From Pyxicephalus adspersus (taxonomy: Eukaryota > Chordata > Amphibia > Anura > Pyxicephalidae): a stretch of 64,000 nucleotides of DNA. The translations under genes were made by a program, and so were the position numbers. Position 1 is the first letter of the stretch. Each line of letters begins with the position of its first letter. The DNA is taken from positions 20,853,723 to 20,917,722 of the forward strand of contig NC_092864.1 of the NCBI RefSeq assembly GCF_032062135.1, read 5' to 3'. The notes beneath the pieces are model-generated. The model was not told the DNA's origin. It saw nothing but the letters and a program-made list of their open reading frames with translations, and did not search any database. This document shows positions 36,863 through 48,460 of the stretch, in pieces.

Positions 36863-38447
36863 AAGACATCAAATCTTCTTCAACCTCGTCCCAAGTTTCC
36901 CTGGTATCCGAAGGGCTTTGTGGGACCAGTACGTTGTCCTTGCTGTGATCGTTGCCAGTTTCTGGTGCTGTGCGTGGAATGCACAGTGTTTCGTTTCATA
37001 GGCTGCTGTGCGGCCGGTTAACTGTCTCTGCCTGGTCAGACAGTGACAGCTTTTCTCTGCAGAGTTTTTGGCACCTCCTCGTGTGATCCAAGAGCCACGG
37101 TGACCTTCTGGAAGAAAGCCTGAAGATTGACATGCTCAGTGTGTGTGTGTCAACTTGCACCGTCAAAGACTTATAGATTCTTGTTTTAAATGCTTAGCAG
37201 CGTCTGCAATTCTTATAGAATGTAAGCTGAAGACCTGCCCTTATAACTGTTGCTTCTTGTGAGCTACCTATAGCTTTTTTTCCCCAAATATTTTCCCAAA
37301 AGTAGAGTACTTTTGAAAGCACCAATTCATCCAAGGTCCCGTTAGGAGTAATCCTGGTGAACAGGCAATATTTGTGTAGATTGCTTGGCTACTGAAAAAA
37401 TGTGGTACTTTTTTTTTATAATTTTGTATACATTCTAATGACATCAATATTTTTCATATTTGGTGCTAATATTTTTGGACTTGGCTGTCAAAGGTCCAAT
37501 ATACAGTTCTGGGAAAATTTTTGCCTTCCCTAGGGGATATCTCCCCCTTATATTTTAGGCTCCGGATTTAGATCCAAATGAAGACCCCCCCCCCCCTTTC
37601 CTTCCCCCCTCTTATTGTACTAAAGCACCTGTCCTTTTTATTGGTGGTATAGTAATCACTTAATGAAGTAGTGAAAAGTAAAAGCAACAAGCAATGACCC
37701 ATTGCAACAAAACAGATTTTATTCATAGCAGTTGCAAGATGAATTCTGGTTGTTATGGGTTCTAGCACTTCACACTTGCTTGTTCTACTTTACACTGCTT
37801 AATTAATTATTGTTTTGGGAATTTATAGTGTTTTAACCCTTTTCTGTCAATGCATTTTTCAGCTCTGGCAGAAAACCAGTTAAGCACACTTTAAGGCACT
37901 TTGATACTAACAAAAGAGCTGGACTCTTTAAAGCACCTTAAGCTGCCACACTGCAATGGGATGTAACATTCAGAACACTTGACAAAAGCCACTTTTTGGC
38001 TGGATTCTTTTTGTGAATGGTTTTCTACTGTTATATAATACTTCTATGCAGAAAAATCTGAACAGAAAAAATCAGATCCGAGCAAGACATATGGGACATC
38101 CCTTTCCAGTGCAAAAACTCATAAGGTTTTGTAAAAAAAAAAGGGGGGGGGGGCTAATTTTGGCAACTAGCAATGATAACTTTTTAGCTATTGAAAACTA
38201 ACATGAAAAAATCCCTACACAAGAAAATAATTTAAAGCTGTTTAAGAAACACATCTTATTATAGAATGTTTTTTTTTTCTGGAAACTCCAGCATTTCACA
38301 GGGTACAATCATTCCAAGACCAGCCCAGGCTGCTTATTTTAGGCAGTGTTGTGCCATAATATAATGATTGTGTTCAGTGTTGGGTCACCTGGTCTAACTG
38401 CACAAGTGTATTCTGGAGATATGTTGGGTCACTTATTTGTTTCCAGG

Positions 38448-38477
38448 AATAAAGGTTTGAGCCATATGAGAAATAAA
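38448..38477 (+). terminator. alternative proximal polyadenylation signals
   Basis: Two AATAAA hexamers, at 38448-38453 and 38472-38477, followed by TTGTTGT. Use of these would remove the AU-rich, Pumilio and miR-125 motifs from the message. Usage is unknown. Confidence 0.4.
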
Positions 38478-38759
38478 CTTGTTGTCCATAGCCAAGGCTC
38501 GGCATACACCGGGAGCCTTTGTGTTTCTCTCAATAGAACATATTTTGGCCAAGTTGTGACTCAACTTATCCAGTCTTGCTCATAACTATCAATCTTGTGT
38601 TTTTACCCTTGCACCAGAAAACTGGCGAGCCATACTTGTGCGGGGGCAACAAGAACATTTTTCATAGGTTAAAACCTTCAGCAAAAGAGTTTTGATGCAG
38701 CTTCAAGGTGGCAATTTTTATTTTGGGATTTAATATTATTGCTCATAATGGGCACTGTT

Positions 38760-38767
38760 TGTATATA
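38760..38767 (+). promoter_or_regulatory. Pumilio-type element
   Basis: TGTATATA matches the UGUANAUA consensus bound by PUM proteins, which promote deadenylation. It lies among ATTTA pentamers in the distal 3' UTR. Such 8-mers also occur by chance in AT-rich DNA. Confidence 0.35.
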
Positions 38768-38987
38768 AATTTAAGATGCAGTGTTTTTACTGTGTATCTA
38801 ATGAAAGATAACTTTTTATGTACCTAATGATTTATTTTTATTTCTGTTGATCAGAAAGTGCTGTTTTATTGAATTTAAATCTTTATATATCTTTTAACGC
38901 GCTTGCATTATTAATGTCGCAGCTCCAGTATCTGGGGTTTTATTGTTCTAGAATTTGATTTTGGAATCTTAAGAGAATTAAATTGTT

Positions 38988-38994
38988 CTCAGGG
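38988..38994 (+). promoter_or_regulatory. miR-125 seed match in the lfng 3' UTR
   Basis: CTCAGGG pairs with nucleotides 2-8 of miR-125a/b-5p (a 7mer-m8 site; the next base is G, so it is not an 8mer). It sits about 50 nt before the polyadenylation signal. miR-125a-5p control of Lfng turnover is established for the chick segmentation clock; conservation of this exact site is inferred. Confidence 0.5.
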
Positions 38995-39045
38995 GAATTA
39001 TACCTGGTATCAGGGTGATTCTAATGTATCTCAGTCTCTGCTTTA

Positions 39046-39051
39046 AATAAA
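39046..39051 (+). terminator. polyadenylation signal of lfng
   Basis: AATAAA about 2.2 kb after the stop codon, with a GT/T-rich downstream element beginning about 20 nt later. Cleavage would fall near 39062-39080. This is the last strong signal before repeat-rich intergenic DNA. Confidence 0.7.
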
Positions 39052-39079
39052 GCAGCTTTTCTTGAAAATTACTTCTGGT

Positions 39080-39980
39080 TTTGATTGATTTTCTTGAATT
39101 AAAGGGAAATGACATGCCTTATACACTTTATGCTATATACATTATATTTCTATATATACTACCATCATACACCACTTGGGATACATATCAGAACACTTAC
39201 TTGCTTTTGGTTTCTTACTGTTCATTTATTTATATTAATATAAAAGTTCAAAGATTCTCATTCTATGGAATTGTATATCAGAAAAGCAGTTCACATCACA
39301 GTGGAACAATTGGTAAGATAAAACTTCCTTACAGGGTACCAATCCTGTATTATGCTAATTCAGATAGACCAGACAGAATAGCAATTTGAATATGAAACCA
39401 TAAAGCACAACTATGAAGTAAGAAGTAAAGTTTTCCTTTTGTTATGGATAATGATGGCTGCTCCATTATACATATATTTAAACATATGTATATTCATGAT
39501 GGGGTTAGCCATGACAAGATAATAAATCAAATCGAAAAAAAAACCTGTACAATGCCACAATTTAACTAAAGAGCAATAGTGCACTTATATTTAATGTTTG
39601 ACCTTTGCTTCTGAGCATTGCGTCCCGTATATTTTCAAGACAAACCCTGTGGTTTTTAAACGGGTATGTGCCTATTTCCTCTTCAGCTGCCCAGAAGACA
39701 CAGGCGAAACCGAGAAATGAGTCAAGTATTACCAGCCTGCAAACTTCTGCCCACAAACCTGCAGTGCTCAGCAGCTGTCAGAAAAACAAAAAAAGAAACA
39801 CCATCTGATGGTGAATCACAAGTTAAGAAATCAGCAAAAAAAGGCTTTGTGGGTGAAAAGTTACAGATCTGCTGGAGAGATGGCACATTATCAGGAAATA
39901 TCACTTGAGCTGTCTTTCACAATGTCACAATGCCAAGTCCTGAATGTCTAATTGATTTTTTTGTATTACATTGCAGGAGA
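39080..39980. other. intergenic DNA 3' of lfng
   Basis: AT-rich; includes an open frame at 39605-39908 with no motifs. No exon recognised. Confidence 0.5.
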
Positions 39981-39989
39981 ATTAAACCA

Positions 39990-40255
39990 AAAAATGTCAC
40001 TATCTGTCCCTCAAGAGGCTCACAATCTATTGTCCCCACCATAGTCATATATGTCTTTAATACAGTCCAAGGTCAAATTTGCAGGGAAGTCAATTAACCT
40101 AACTGCATGTTTTGAAATGTGGGGGAAAACCAAAGTACCTGGAGGAAACCCACACAAATATCTGCAACCTCCATGCAGATAGTGTCCTGGCCAAGATCCA
40201 AACCTGGTACTCAGTGCTGTCAGAGTGCTAACCACCATGCTGCCCTTTTTCTTGT
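39990..40255 (-). mobile_element. tRNA-derived SINE, minus strand
   Basis: Reverse complement of the SINE at 5879: 'ctcaagaggctcacaatcta' (body), 'gtcaattaacctaactgcat', 'ctccatgcagatagtgtcct', 'gatccaaacctgg' (B box) and 'gctaaccaccatgctgccc' (tRNA-like head). The head is intact but the tail is missing. Confidence 0.85.
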
Positions 40256-40259
40256 AGTC

Positions 40260-41575
40260 TTGTAGTTCCATTTTTTTTAAAGCCAGCAACCAGCATGCTG
40301 TAGATTGGAACTCTTGCTCCTGATGTGAAAGCAATGGAATCTCTGTAGAGCTCAGGCAAGGCCCCTGCTATGTCAGATCTGGGTCTTTTCAGCTAGCAAT
40401 GAGTAGAGATGGTCAGTGACATGCAGAAAAATCAACTTTTGTGCAAATGACACTGATTGCTGGAGAGTTTGGCTCACTTTAACTCGGTGCAGTTTGCATG
40501 AAATTGTGAGCTTTGCTAATTGCAGAGCTCAAGCTCTGGCTCATTAGGGGTTGTGCGGGCCTCTGATCCAAAGAGATCACTACCTATCTACACAGAGCAA
40601 ACACTCTAGAGCTACCCCAGTAGATAGGCTTTTTTGCTTTTGCAGCTTCAAAAAAAAAAAAATATAACTTTAACCTCCCAATAAAATCTAATTTGGATGT
40701 ACTACTATGTCTTAGTGGTTAGCCATGCAGAGCTGAAGTCCTGGGTTTATTAACAGCCAAGGAAAATTGGCAGATATTTCAGCCATGAGACTGTGTGTTT
40801 TAGTTTTCTGCAACATTCTAAGACAAGTTAAGTTTATTGCCCTGCACCTAAATTAGGTAAACAGACCTATTCAATAAAACAGTAAGGTGTCCTTTGAAAA
40901 TGGGCAAAGTACATGAAATGATATCACCAGAGTGCCCTCCACCTACACGCACATATACTTCGGTCAATAGGGAGGAACTTGAACAAGCAGAATGGAACTT
41001 CGCATTTCTTTGACAAAAGGGATTTGTTTTAAATTATATCATCAGACTTACCCCAAACCCATTTTATTTTTTAATGATACTGTTATTGTATATTATAATA
41101 TGTCACAAACGTATTAAAACAGGCAGTAAAAGAAAATAAAACAGTCTACCCTAAAGTTGACCTTGTATGTAAAATCTGGTTTGCCCACTGGATTCTTTCA
41201 AGTAAGTCAAATGTGAAAAAAGTGTTATGCTTCTGGGATGAAACGCTCAGTACATTGTATTCTGTGATTTAGTTTGGCAGTGTTGAGCTAGAAGCACAAA
41301 TGAAATCATTTCATTTAAATATATTCCCTAGTATATAAATCCACTTTGTCTGCACCAAATGCCTTTGCAAACCCAGATATTGCCTTGTAATAGAAGACCA
41401 GTCACCCCACACAAAGAGAGAGAGAGCAGCACTTACCAGTACTCATAACAGGAAACTCCTGCACTGTAGGAGTTACAGTATTTGTTGCTGGATTGCAGTA
41501 TATCTGGAAGAACTACAAAAAGGGAAACCAATACTCAAGTAATAATACACATGGATGTATTTTAGACATAATTTG
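40260..41575. other. intergenic DNA
   Basis: No feature recognised. Confidence 0.5.
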
Positions 41576-41582
41576 TGAAGCC

Positions 41583-41702
41583 TTTTATTATTATTATTAT
41601 AATGTACATTAAATAGGGGTTGCAAATGACAGACGAATACAGACAATGACATAGAAGGAGAGGACCCTGCCCCGAAGAGCTTACAATCTAGGAGGTGGGG
41701 TA
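41583..41702 (-). mobile_element. SINE fragment, second tail type, minus strand
   Basis: 'ggggttgcaaatgacagacg', 'gaaggagaggaccctgcccc' and 'gaagagcttacaatctagga', preceded by TTATTATTATTATTAT. The same family fragment lies at 51355. It shares its extreme 3' tail type with the fragments at 25.7-27.2 kb. Confidence 0.75.
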
Positions 41703-41709
41703 GCCTTCA

Positions 41710-42535
41710 ACTTTAAATAAAACATGCAAGTGAAAAAACAATGTTTTCTTGCACATGATTAGAATTTACAAAGTTTGCTTTATTCATTAGGCTAAGAGAT
41801 CACCTCTTCCATGTCATCTTTCTCACACCAATGAACCACTTCCTCAGGAAAAAGCAGCAGCCCAATGGAGAAAAGGTGCAGCAATGGTTCAGTAGAGCTC
41901 ATTGCTGCCGTCTGTGAAATCCTCAAGTTCTGGTTATTTAAAATCCATTAGTGTCTGCGAACAAACGACTGGTAAGGTACATCTGATCCCATTGGAATGC
42001 TTGATCTTGTTTCAAGTCTGAACTTACCTTAATGCAGACCTAAACTCAATAAACAAAAAGTCAGCAAGAGATAGAGCTAGCTTATCTCTTGATAAAAAAT
42101 ACAGCCCTGGCTCTTGGTGGCTTTTTGTTTTAGCTCTACATTGTACAGTGTATGTACCATGCAGTGTAGAGCTTGGCTCCATAAGCGGCAGTGCTGCACA
42201 CAGAACCAGCCATTGGAGACAGTGTAACCACCAGAGACTCCTGCATGTGCAGGAAATACATCGTTATTGGCCATCCCATGACTGAAGAGGATCACTTGTC
42301 CTCAGATGTGGCAGCGATAGGTCATGGATCTGTCAACACTACAAAGCGGCAGCACACAGGTAAATGTGTGCCATATTCAGCAAGTATACTGTGCATACTT
42401 GTTGATAGATGGCAGAAGCTCACCACCCACCAACAAGTTTAGTTCCTCTTTAGGTCAATCTCTTTTCCCTCTCCATGTCCAAAGTTTCACAGGACCTTAC
42501 TGAAACCAATTAAAATAGAGAAATATCTTAGCAAT
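41710..42535. other. intergenic DNA
   Basis: Mixed composition; a minus-strand open stretch at about 41805-41920 was considered and not accepted as coding. Confidence 0.4.
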
Positions 42536-42540
42536 TTCAG

Positions 42541-42722
42541 GCTACTATAATGGGCTTTCTTCAGTTAATCTGGGTGATCCAGCAAACCTGGAATGGATTT
42601 GGTCCAGGATTCAAAACATTTGCTAGTAAATAGCAAAATCCATACCAGATTTGCTGGATTACCCAATTTCACTGATGAAAGTATATCCTCTCTAGCCCTG
42701 GAGAGAATAAATACATGAGGCC
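42541..42722. mobile_element. foldback MITE, family 1 (copy 4)
   Basis: 'tgggtgatccagcaaacctg' at the left pairs with 'cagatttgctggattaccca' at the right, around a TTTGCTAGTAAATAGCAAA centre. The right end 'actgatgaaagtatatcctc' matches copy 1. The left terminus is eroded. Confidence 0.8.
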
Positions 42723-42724
42723 CA

Positions 42725-44400
42725 ATATGTCAGCTGCAGAATTCACTCCTCCCCAGAAAATGCAGGCAATAACTACATCAGTCACTAACAACCATGGAAT
42801 GTTATCATAGTAAACTGGAATGAGATACAATATTATTTATACACAGGGAATTATGTAATCCAAGGTCCTCTTTCAAATACGTATAATTTCTTTGTGATGT
42901 CTAACTCACAGTAATGGAAAAATATTTGTTTAATAATTAGTGACACGCAGTTCATAGCTCTGCTGGGACCCCAACATTCTTTTCCCACTAAAAATACAAA
43001 AATCTATAGGGGATTCGCTTTGATTGTGTGTGGAGTGCTGTGTGGTATTTGTACAGTATTTGTACAGGGGGACAACACAATGAGTGCATCTTTCTAAAAT
43101 TAACTTTGTTTGCTCATGTGAATTTGTGTAAACTTTTCCAGTTTTATTAGGAAAAGTTATAAATGACTCTGCCATATGCGAGTGTTTGTAGTTTCTCTGT
43201 CTTTGATTGTTTATAGCCAGATGAGTGTACGAGGCATTGGAAACTACACAAGGGATTATGGGGCCTCATTTATCAAAACTGCCTGTGTTGTCTACAGCAA
43301 TCTGATTTTAAATGTGCGTAAACTCTCATGATCAGCTTCTACTATTTGTTGTGAGCCCATTGAAAGGATGGTTATTAATTTTTTTTGATTGTTTTCTATA
43401 AGCAACAGAACACCCTCCTGTGTTATAGAGAAGATGTGATGGGGGTATTCTGTAATCCTATCCCAGGGTAACAGCATTGGCCTCAGTCACATGGTGTGAG
43501 CCACATGGTCTTCATGCATACGGGGAGTAAGGGCGATAGGCTCAGGGTATTGAGTAGCTCGGCAATTCAGCATTCCTACATCTAAATCCCTAACACTGCC
43601 AGATTTCCCAATTTAAACGGCTGTGTAAAAAATAGGCAAAGTGTTCCCTGGTTGAAAGCTCCTCCAACACTGCAGCCTGATCCACACGCCTTGTAACATG
43701 TAGGTGGGGTTGTGCAGAATCATATAAAAGGAGGCTGCAGACTCTTTCAGATGCACTGTAAAAGCATGAGGAATCTGGCTGCTGTGTGCTCAGAGCAGTG
43801 GAAATTGTAGATGTTTTTAGCACCAGTTTAATATTTCCTGGACACGTTTGTCAGTTCAATGATTGTCTCATTGACTGGATTTGCATATTTTACAGATTTT
43901 ATATAGCTTGTGTTAAATCTTAGACTTAAACTTTTAACTTCTTGGAAACCAGCAAGTACAACGTCTGATGATGGAAATTACGGGTCAAACGCCGATGTGA
44001 AACTAAGAGATGGTTTTTGCGTAGGACCTAGGAATATTAGTCAGAAGTTCAACTCAGGCAGATGTAAAGCACAAAATGATAGTAGCTTCATTAGACTTGG
44101 ATTTAGCCTTTAAGAGGCTATGTACAGCACAGCTCAGAGAGGGGAAGGGTGAAGCAGTGCAACACAGCAAATCAGACCTGTTCCAGTGCAAGGAGCATGC
44201 CGATAGGAGAGAGTAGAGATATTCGGAAAAGAACGAAAAAGAACTTATTTCTTTAGGATGTCATAGATCTCACTGGTGAATGGAGGGCTGGCTGTATATC
44301 TACCTCACACTCCTAAAAAATAGACTTTTTTGCTTTTGCCTATTCAAGGTAAAGGGGTAAAGTGGCAAAATCAACCCGATCCCCCTTCTCCAACCACACT
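42725..44400. other. intergenic DNA
   Basis: No gene recognised; short unclassified repeats likely (for example around 43260-43480). Confidence 0.4.
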
Positions 44401-44413
44401 CACTTTATTCATC

Positions 44414-44500
44414 TTTGCCCCAATCTTTTCCTTTATTGGGGCAAAGAGCCAAACCCTGTGCAATCTCCATGTCACATGGTATCGGAGCTTGCACAGGGTT
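44414..44500. repeat. cluster of perfect inverted repeats
   Basis: TTTGCCCCAAT (44414-44424) pairs with 44435-44445 at 11 of 11. AACCCTGTGCAA (44452-44463) pairs with 44489-44500 at 12 of 12. Nested inside the second is CCATGT (44467) with ACATGG (44474). Probably part of a foldback repeat. Confidence 0.8.
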
Positions 44501-44509
44501 GATGCCATC

Positions 44510-45705
44510 ATTCCTTCCTCATGTGAGAGTGTTTAAGTTTGGCTAAGCACTGCACCTTGAAAAGAGTTCACATGCTCGCCTAAATTGTAACCATATTTTA
44601 CTAGGAACTAGGTATTGTATTTTACTGTGAAAGCATGTGGCTGAGGGGAGGGACCAGGCAGGAAATCTAAAATACTAAGTATTATTAAATGTACCACTTT
44701 TATATATAAAAACACCTAATATTCAAACTGCCAGGGAGGTTAAGTTACTATCCCAACTATTTCCAAACAAGAATTGATCCCAGAGACAGACCGACCCCTG
44801 CATAGGTATATTTACCAGCAGCCTTGAGTGGGGGTTCAAAAGTCAGATAAGAAAGTTTTACACTTTGCAAACATTTATTGAAAAAGGCTGAACTTTTTTT
44901 AGGGTTAAAAGTACAAGTCTGGCAGTACTTGTACCTTGGCTCCATTGTAAATAAAATTTGTGGGTAAATAGCTATCCTCCTACGCAGCCTCTCTGGTAAC
45001 GTGTATAGAAAATGGCATGTGAGGTCTGCATGTTTCAGTATTTCATTCTCTGGCAGGTCCCTTTAGTTTGTGCATGTCAGTGATGAGTTTACTCCATTCA
45101 CACATTACTTTCTCCATTCATGCCAACCTCCCTCTGGTTCTGGCCTTCCCTTCAGTACCCACAACTGAAGCATGCATTGTAGGCCCAGTCACCATGGAAA
45201 CCTTTCTATCATCCCCTGAAAAGAGCATTCTTTATGCCTTGTCCTCTCTATAGTTTCCCCCCTAAACCCCACATCCTGTCAGAGAAAGAAGTATTGAAGT
45301 AAAAAAGTTGTTGGGGTGTAAATAAATTGTTTGGATTTTGGACAGGGAGGGTTGAGGAAATGTTACACGGTTGACAGGAGAGTTCACTGCCTTTAGTCTA
45401 AATCATCTTCTCTGCACATGAGACAGATGCAGCAACTTAACATTCACCTAAATAGTTTGTATTAGAAGAATACGCCTCGTTTTACTAAGGGGTGAATTGG
45501 TAATTGGTTTGGAATACTGAGCTATTCACACCATTGGTTTACCTATCCAATACAATGGCTAGTACTAATACAGTATAATATAGGAATCTAAATCTGCAAA
45601 TATGTACATTATGATATGCGCTGCAATGTAAATTACTGCAACACATTAAGCAGCAATTAACTTTGAACAGCTACAGACCCCAGTGAACATTTACAGTGTG
45701 TTGTT
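44510..45705. other. intergenic DNA
   Basis: Contains an RFX X-box-like string at 45188 and a pyrimidine-rich unique-looking segment around 45060-45290. No exon. Confidence 0.4.
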
Positions 45706-45711
45706 ATGGGG

Positions 45712-45850
45712 TCTATTTATAAAGCAGTGAATCTGACATTCGCTGCAACATTGCCTATTGGAGAATCAATTACTGCCATTGAAACACATAGACCTGGAAG
45801 ATTCTCCACCAGAGAATGTTTCAGTGAATGTCAGACTACCATATTAACAC
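45712..45850 (-). mobile_element. foldback MITE, family 2 (second copy)
   Basis: 'gtctatttataaagcagtga' and 'atctgacattcgctgcaaca' on the left pair with 'gtttcagtgaatgtcagact' on the right. The middle 'attactgccattgaaacaca' plus 'tagacctgg' is the complement of the centre of the 23026 element. Confidence 0.7.
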
Positions 45851-46270
45851 AGAGTGGATATGCATTAGGGTGCATTGCTGTTTAAGGTTTATTGCACCCC
45901 AATGCACATCCACAGTGATCTGCAGCATGCCTACATCTTTGTGCACAAATGCATAAACTCTGTGCATTGCACTAAAAAAAAAAAGAAATCCTGCAAGATC
46001 ATATTCCACATATCTCTACTGATTCAGGTGGACCAAATCTCAAATAGAAAATGTATATGCTTTTGGACGTTCAAGTCTCAAAAAGTTGCCTACATCTGTA
46101 AAAATAAGACAGCTTGAGTCTGTATTTTAGGATTTAGTTTCAAAACACCAGAATTTTCTGAGACTCGCCAGCTGTCGGTCAATGCTGTAATAGGAATCAG
46201 TGTCAGTATGCAAAAAACCTGTTTGCAAATTTGAAAATTATATTGTGTAGAAATATTATGTAAATGCTAC

Positions 46271-46613
46271 TTATGTCTGTTGCGATTTGCAATTCATACA
46301 AATGAATGGCCTGTCATCAGCTTGGTAAGTAACCGCTTTGCACCTGTGCTTGGCACTTGTGAAGAGAAAAGCCCATTCAATAGGCAGGTTTGTGGTGAGT
46401 GAGGCGTCCTTAGACAGCTGCTTGCACAGAACCATCATGTCTTGATAGACAGGGACATTGGGGTCATAAAGTTGCCCTTCTTTTGTCTAGGTCACAAAGC
46501 CAGTCCTCCAGACCAACCATGTTAGAAACATTGTGTAGCTTCTGACTACAGATGGCACAAGACACTGACCTGTCACTCAGACTGGTGGCATACGCTGATC
46601 CACAGAACGAAGC
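46271..46613 (-). pseudogene. unidentified protein-coding relic with one frameshift (3' part)
   Basis: On the minus strand two abutting frames read as real protein. The upstream frame gives CAICSQKLHNVSNMVGLEDW and LCDLDK. After a shift near 46478-46485 the second frame gives QLYDPNVPVYQDMMVLCKQL, later NLPIEWAFLF and KHRC, and ends FICMNCKSQQT with TAA at 46271-46273. Paired cysteines (CAIC, CMNC) suggest a zinc-binding C-terminus. Codon choice and composition are coding-like for about 90 residues. I cannot name the family. It could be a processed pseudogene, a transposon protein, or a genuine last exon carrying an assembly indel. Confidence 0.6.
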
Positions 46614-46619
46614 TTATGA

Positions 46620-47860
46620 GGGCTTGAGCATTTGTAATGGTTATACAAAAGTTAAAAAATGGCAACACATGTCACTTGTCTTATTTCAAACCAGTAGGCT
46701 TGGACGTGAGATGTCTATACAAAGAAGATGTCTCTTTCCATGCACATTTCTGTTGCATTTTCCTGAATTGAGCAAACACTCCATATGCCAACCTTATTTT
46801 TTAAGGGGTCAAAAGCTGTAATTTAAAAAAATCCCTAATTAAATATGTTACCTTGAGGTTAGATACTATTCCTTTATCTGTTCAACTCCTGACAATACTA
46901 CTCCTCCATAGATACAGTACAGTGTGAGCGTTGTCACCCAAAGATTGACATGATTGAGTGCAAAAAAGGAAAAACTATTTAAAAACAAATGCATTAAGCA
47001 AATCATTTAATAAATTATTGTTGTACTTCTTTTTAAAAAGTTGTCAGAAAGCTAGACCAGCAGAGTCTCCAGCATTTACCATTTGAACGGCAGAGGTAAG
47101 ACATTATGTTCCAGGAAGAAGGCGTCTTCATTTCTAGAGAAGCCAAAGCCCTATGAACAACCTGAACCAGGCATAAAATGGGCACTACAAGTACAAAGAT
47201 GTATATTTAAAGGCTAACATAGCTAGCTACAAGGTACCACTCTTGATAAATTAGGTTGTTTTATATTCTCATTAGCACAACAGTTACTTTAACCTTAACC
47301 CTTGATATGAATCTATAACTTGAACTTAAACCCTAGCAATTAACATAACACCAAAACTCTTAACCTAACAATCAAACAAAACCCTTGACAATCATACATA
47401 GGCAATTCTCATCAAGGTATTGAGTAGTATTTGAACCACCTCCCTAAGATGCTAAACTATATCCAGGAGGTCAACAAAACCCCTTACTATACTATAATCT
47501 TTGCCTATTTTTCATTAAACCCAAATGCAATAACCATCCCAAACGATGTGCAAAATGGAACTGGCTTATCTACGTGCTGACAACAGAAAATAATGGGGAA
47601 CTGAAAGGACATGACTTTCAAAAAGAACATGCAGTCACTATGTTGGTTTTTGGTAGTTGTGCAAAGATGGCTTTTACTATGTGACAAGCTGGAACGGTGA
47701 CTGACCTTTTTCTAATAATGGGGAACTTGATTCTTTATTTGAACTTTTGCCTTTTCTTTTGACATTACTCATACAGATAATACCTAATGCCCATCTGTGC
47801 TAAAAACACTATGCACATGTGTATGTGTGGAGTTGTATGGTCTTCAGGCTTCCTGGCAAT
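46620..47860. other. intergenic DNA
   Basis: No feature recognised beyond AT-rich sequence; the upstream continuation of the coding relic was not found. Confidence 0.45.
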
Positions 47861-47869
47861 GTGTTAATA

Positions 47870-48460
47870 CTGACACTTGATGCTAATCATGACTCTCTTG
47901 GAGAATCTCTTTGATGAAAGTGACTTGTTCAGATTAATTGGCACACTTTTTCCCAGTTCTCCTGACATCGTTTTGTCCCTTATTAACACTATGGTGAGAA
48001 GCAAGTGTGCCAGGAAAGGTGACATTAATTTGGAGTTCAGCATAACAAGCAATAGCGTGACCTGTTAAAAACTTCTACATTGCGGGTTATACTAATAGTG
48101 GGATTGGCTGCCCTTGGCGTGGGACACAGCCTCAGAAGTTCAGATGTTGTACCTTCACTTTCAGCATTCTAATTCAAAGTAATTGATTTAGAAAGGCAGT
48201 AGCCATGTGGCAGTCTATTATAGAAGGAGGCTGTCAATGGCCAACACGTTGGAGTCACCATGACTCTCAATTTGTAAACATTAGTTTCCTGGCTGCCATG
48301 CTTTTCATTTTGCTTTATTACAATGGATGAATGACTCATAAATTAATGAAAATGAGGCCTTCACAAACTTTTGCAGATTTTGCAGATCTACATATTATTT
48401 GCAGATCAGTGAGTCAGAAGGTATTGAAGCCAAGGTTTCAGCATAGAAACTAGCATCCTT
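47870..48460. promoter_or_regulatory. candidate enhancer / conserved non-coding block
   Basis: High-complexity, non-repetitive DNA. It contains TGTAAACA (FOX, 48273), ACAATGG (SOX, 48320), TGACTCA (AP-1, 48332) and TTAATGA (homeodomain, 48343) within 80 bp. Part of it (47877-48068) is open on both strands, which often happens in slowly evolving non-coding DNA. Function is inferred. Confidence 0.3.

Larger units (their letters stand above)
36863..39075 (+). other. lfng: lfng 3' UTR (inferred, about 2.2 kb)
   Basis: From the TAG stop to the canonical AATAAA at 39046-39051, which is followed by a GT-rich stretch (39071-39097). Earlier AATAAA copies at 38448 and 38472 could give shorter ends. 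Contents: mononucleotide C run (about 37587-37598) and G run (about 38142-38152), ATTTA pentamers at 38728, 38830 and 38873, a Pumilio-type TGTATATA at 38760-38767, and a miR-125 seed match at 38988-38994. Boundaries are inferred; no transcript data were available. Confidence 0.7.

Noticed and set aside
41805..41920. Minus-strand open stretch with EEVVHW and EKDDMEEV-like text
   Set aside because: Short, no homology recognised, and two frames are equally open; chance cannot be excluded.
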